Origin: Flavobacterium sp. SH_e
Lineage (GTDB): Bacteria > Bacteroidota > Bacteroidia > Flavobacteriales > Flavobacteriaceae
Length of the DNA: 64,000 bases
Direction: 5' to 3'
Assembly: GCF_025717045.1 (NCBI RefSeq)
Contig: NZ_JAOVZN010000006.1
Span: forward strand, 460,269 to 524,268
Below are positions 62,066 to 64,000 of this stretch, one piece after another (position 1 is the first letter of the stretch; every line of letters starts with the position of its first letter). The notes beneath the pieces were generated by a model. The model saw only the letters and a program-made list of their open reading frames with translations, did no database searches and was not told where the DNA came from. The translations under genes and the position numbers were made by a program.

Positions 62066-62251
62066 ATGAAGAAAATATCTGATTTTATACTGCAAAATTT
62101 AGCTCCTTTCATAATTGGAGTTTTTTGCTTTGGCGTTTATATGTATTTTACTCTTGCAGGAAATAGAATCTGCGATTGCGAAACTACAGAAAGCTACCGA
62201 TCAACAACGAGCGGAAGCCGTTCATCATACAATCATTTTTACCACAAATAA
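62066..62251 (+). CDS. Tiny membrane protein of the polyamine operon
   Basis: A 61-residue protein starting 1 bp after the DUF4178 stop. It has one hydrophobic segment (NLAPFIIGVFCFGVYMYFTLAG) followed by a Cys-containing, Ser/Thr/Arg-rich tail (NRICDCETTESYRSTTSGS). I do not recognise the family. Tight packing between two operon genes, with 12 bp to the next, argues that it is real. Confidence 0.65.
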   Translation: MKKISDFILQNLAPFIIGVFCFGVYMYFTLAGNRICDCETTESYRSTTSGSRSSYNHFYHK

Positions 62252-62263
62252 AAACTATCAAAT

Positions 62264-62479
62264 ATGGAATTATTTCACGCACAGCCAATAGTAAACTCAA
62301 TTCTTTATTCTTTTTTAGGAATTGTAATCTTATTAATCGGTTATTATATTATCGAAAAACTGACTCCAGAAAATACTTGGAAAGAAGTTGTAGAAAAAAA
62401 TAATGTTGCTGTTGCCATTGTTTTGGCAGCATTTATCATCGGGATTTCCATGATTATTAGTGCCGCAATTCATGGGTAA
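62264..62479 (+). CDS. DUF350 family membrane protein
   Basis: A 71-residue protein with two hydrophobic helices (SILYSFLGIVILLIGYYIIEKL and NVAVAIVLAAFIIGISMIISAAIHG) linked by a charged loop (TPENTWKEVVEKNN). Sequence pattern and length fit one DUF350 unit (YjfL-like, which usually has two). Its stop codon overlaps the start of the aminopropyltransferase (ATGGGTAA), so the two are translationally coupled. Confidence 0.82.
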   Translation: MELFHAQPIVNSILYSFLGIVILLIGYYIIEKLTPENTWKEVVEKNNVAVAIVLAAFIIGISMIISAAIHG

Positions 62480-63992
62480 AAAGTTTCTTAGGTTTGAATT
62501 TCTTTTACTTTTTGCCGTATTTATAATTGCCACTTGCGGACTTATTTATGAGTTGGTTGCAGGAACTTTGGCGAGTTATTTATTAGGCGATTCGGTAAAA
62601 CAATTTTCATTTATTATCGGCGTATACCTGTTTTCGATGGGTATAGGCTCATTTTTTTCAAAGTTTTTCAATAAGAATCTGCTTAACACATTTGTAGAAA
62701 TTGAAATTCTGGTCGGACTTATCGGAGGTTTGAGCTCAGTAGTTTTGTTTCTGCTTTTTGAAAATGTAGGTTCTTTTCAATTCATTTTATATTTATTTGT
62801 TTTCGTAACCGGATTTTTGGTCGGATTGGAGATTCCGCTTTTAATGAATATTTTAAAAGATAGAGTCGAATTTAAAGATCTGGTTTCGAATGTTTTTACT
62901 TTCGATTATATCGGAGCGCTTTTAGCTTCGATACTTTTTCCGTTGGTTTTAGTTCCGAAATTAGGAATCATGGGTACCTCTCTTTTCTTCGGAATGATTA
63001 ATGTAAGCATTGCTATTGCATTGTGCTTTTTATTGAAAAGAGAATTAAAGAAACCTTCTTTATTAAGAGCAAAAGCCGTTTTCTCTTTTGTATTATTATT
63101 GGTTGTTTTTATTTTTTCGAATGATATTCTCGCTTATTCGGAAGGGAAATTGTATGGGGAAAATATCATTTATACCAATTCAACACCTTACCAGCGTATC
63201 GTTTTAACGCATAATAAGAGCGATTACAGGCTTTATTTGAATAACAACCTACAATTCAGTTCTGCAGACGAATATCGTTATCACGAGGCTCTTGTGCATC
63301 CCGCAATGTCGATGGCTAAGAGTGTAAAAAACGTTTTGGTTTTGGGTGGCGGAGATGGTCTAGCGGTTCGTGAAATCCTGAAATACAAAGACGTTCAGAA
63401 AGTGACTTTGGTAGATTTGGATGAAGGAATGACAAAGCTTTTTAAAACCAATTCGGTATTGACGAATTTCAATCAGAATTCTTTGAATAACCCTAAAGTT
63501 ACCGTAATCAATACCGACGCTTATATTTGGGCGAAAAATAACAAAGAAAAATACGATGTGGCAATAATCGATTTTCCCGATCCGTCCAATTATAGTTTAG
63601 GGAAATTGTATTCGCTAAATTTTTATCAAACCATAAAAACCATTTTACAGCCAGATGCTGCGGTGGTTATACAAACTACATCGCCATATTTTGCGCCTAA
63701 ATCTTTTTGGTGTATTAATAAAACGGTCATGCAGGTTTTTCCGCAAGTTGATGCGTATCATGCTTATGTTCCGTCGTTTGGAGAATGGGGTTATACGATT
63801 GCCATAAACGGTTTCGGAACTACTTTTAATACCGTAAACCGAAAAGCAGACGGATTGAAATTTTACAATTATCAATTCGATCGATTCAATTATTTTACAA
63901 ACGATATGATTTCCAATGAAATCGAAATCAATCGTTTAGACAACCAGATTTTAGTACGCTATTTTGATGAAGAGTGGGGAAAACTGCAATAA
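62472..63992 (+). CDS. speE: Membrane-anchored polyamine aminopropyltransferase (spermidine synthase)
   Basis: A 506-residue protein in two parts. Residues 1-210 have about seven transmembrane helices, starting FLLLFAVFIIATCGLIYELVAGTLASYLLGDS in broken form. Residues 220-506 form the aminopropyltransferase domain: TPYQRIVL, DEYRYHEALVHPAM, the nucleotide motif VLVLGGGDGLAVRE, VTLVDLDEG and the catalytic IIDFPDPSNYSLGKLYSLNFY. It should transfer aminopropyl groups from decarboxylated S-adenosylmethionine (made by SpeD in the same operon) to a diamine at the membrane. Start ATG 62472 is chosen; a GTG at 62460 would add four residues. Confidence 0.9.
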   Translation: MGKKFLRFEFLLLFAVFIIATCGLIYELVAGTLASYLLGDSVKQFSFIIGVYLFSMGIGSFFSKFFNKNLLNTFVEIEILVGLIGGLSSVVLFLLFENVGSFQFILYLFVFVTGFLVGLEIPLLMNILKDRVEFKDLVSNVFTFDYIGALLASILFPLVLVPKLGIMGTSLFFGMINVSIAIALCFLLKRELKKPSLLRAKAVFSFVLLLVVFIFSNDILAYSEGKLYGENIIYTNSTPYQRIVLTHNKSDYRLYLNNNLQFSSADEYRYHEALVHPAMSMAKSVKNVLVLGGGDGLAVREILKYKDVQKVTLVDLDEGMTKLFKTNSVLTNFNQNSLNNPKVTVINTDAYIWAKNNKEKYDVAIIDFPDPSNYSLGKLYSLNFYQTIKTILQPDAAVVIQTTSPYFAPKSFWCINKTVMQVFPQVDAYHAYVPSFGEWGYTIAINGFGTTFNTVNRKADGLKFYNYQFDRFNYFTNDMISNEIEINRLDNQILVRYFDEEWGKLQ

Positions 63993-64000
63993 ATCCAGAA

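Noticed and set aside
61309..62112. Open frame of 267 codons on the minus strand
   Set aside because: It is opposite the DUF4178 gene, has no domain or sensible hydrophobic pattern, and the plus-strand operon fits tightly over it.

Overview
The window looks like chromosome of a Flavobacterium-type bacterium (Bacteroidetes, Flavobacteriia). The support is: low G+C; promoters of the Bacteroidetes form (TTG, then TAnnTTTG about 16-20 bp later) and no Shine-Dalgarno-led starts; type IX secretion (T9SS) C-terminal tails; SprB-type repeats; a NuoG without its molybdopterin part; and many short palindromic intergenic repeats. The species cannot be fixed from the sequence alone.

Layout. 1-7.8 kb: tail of an EEP-family nuclease, 3-hydroxyanthranilate dioxygenase, an exported metallo-beta-lactamase-fold phosphodiesterase, an ALDH7-type dehydrogenase, a secreted multidomain pectate lyase with four operator-like palindromes upstream, and a BI-1/YccA membrane protein. 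7.9-21.4 kb: a complete 14-gene complex I operon, nuoA to nuoN, on the minus strand, interrupted by hairpin-forming intergenic repeats. 21.7-25.7 kb: cold-shock protein, aspS, a TlpA-type thioredoxin and a small MORN-like protein. 25.7-29.2 kb: PepSY/DUF3649/DUF3325 membrane genes typical of siderophore-iron handling. 29.4-36.2 kb: odhB-sucA, three poorly characterised genes and a polyprenyl synthetase. 36.2-44.8 kb: YceI protein, TetR regulator, tripartite RND efflux pump (TolC, adaptor, RND permease) and an MFS exporter. 44.8-53.5 kb: a 1720-residue SprB-repeat adhesin, a retropepsin-like protease, an unusual sigma-factor/TPR fusion and an S41 peptidase. 53.8-59.2 kb: TatD, acyltransferase, asparaginase, then a divergent MFS/LysR pair. 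59.3-60.2 kb: tRNA-Ser(GGA) and a RAYT transposase with REP palindromes. 60.4-64 kb: an operon of S-adenosylmethionine decarboxylase, DUF4178 protein, tiny membrane protein, DUF350 protein and membrane-anchored aminopropyltransferase.

The strongest unexplained signals are: (1) a 28-bp operator, GGAAACT-N14-AGTTTCC, present three times around the YceI and TetR promoters, with the same 4-bp offset from both -7 boxes; (2) a gene joining a sigma-70 region 2 in frame to a membrane/TPR segment, with region 4 missing; (3) a perfect 24-bp REP palindrome inside the reading frame of the RAYT transposase, nearly matching the REP just after the gene; (4) the membrane-linked polyamine operon; and (5) the operator array of the pectate lyase. 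The nuo operon, odhB-sucA and aspS are ordinary housekeeping genes.
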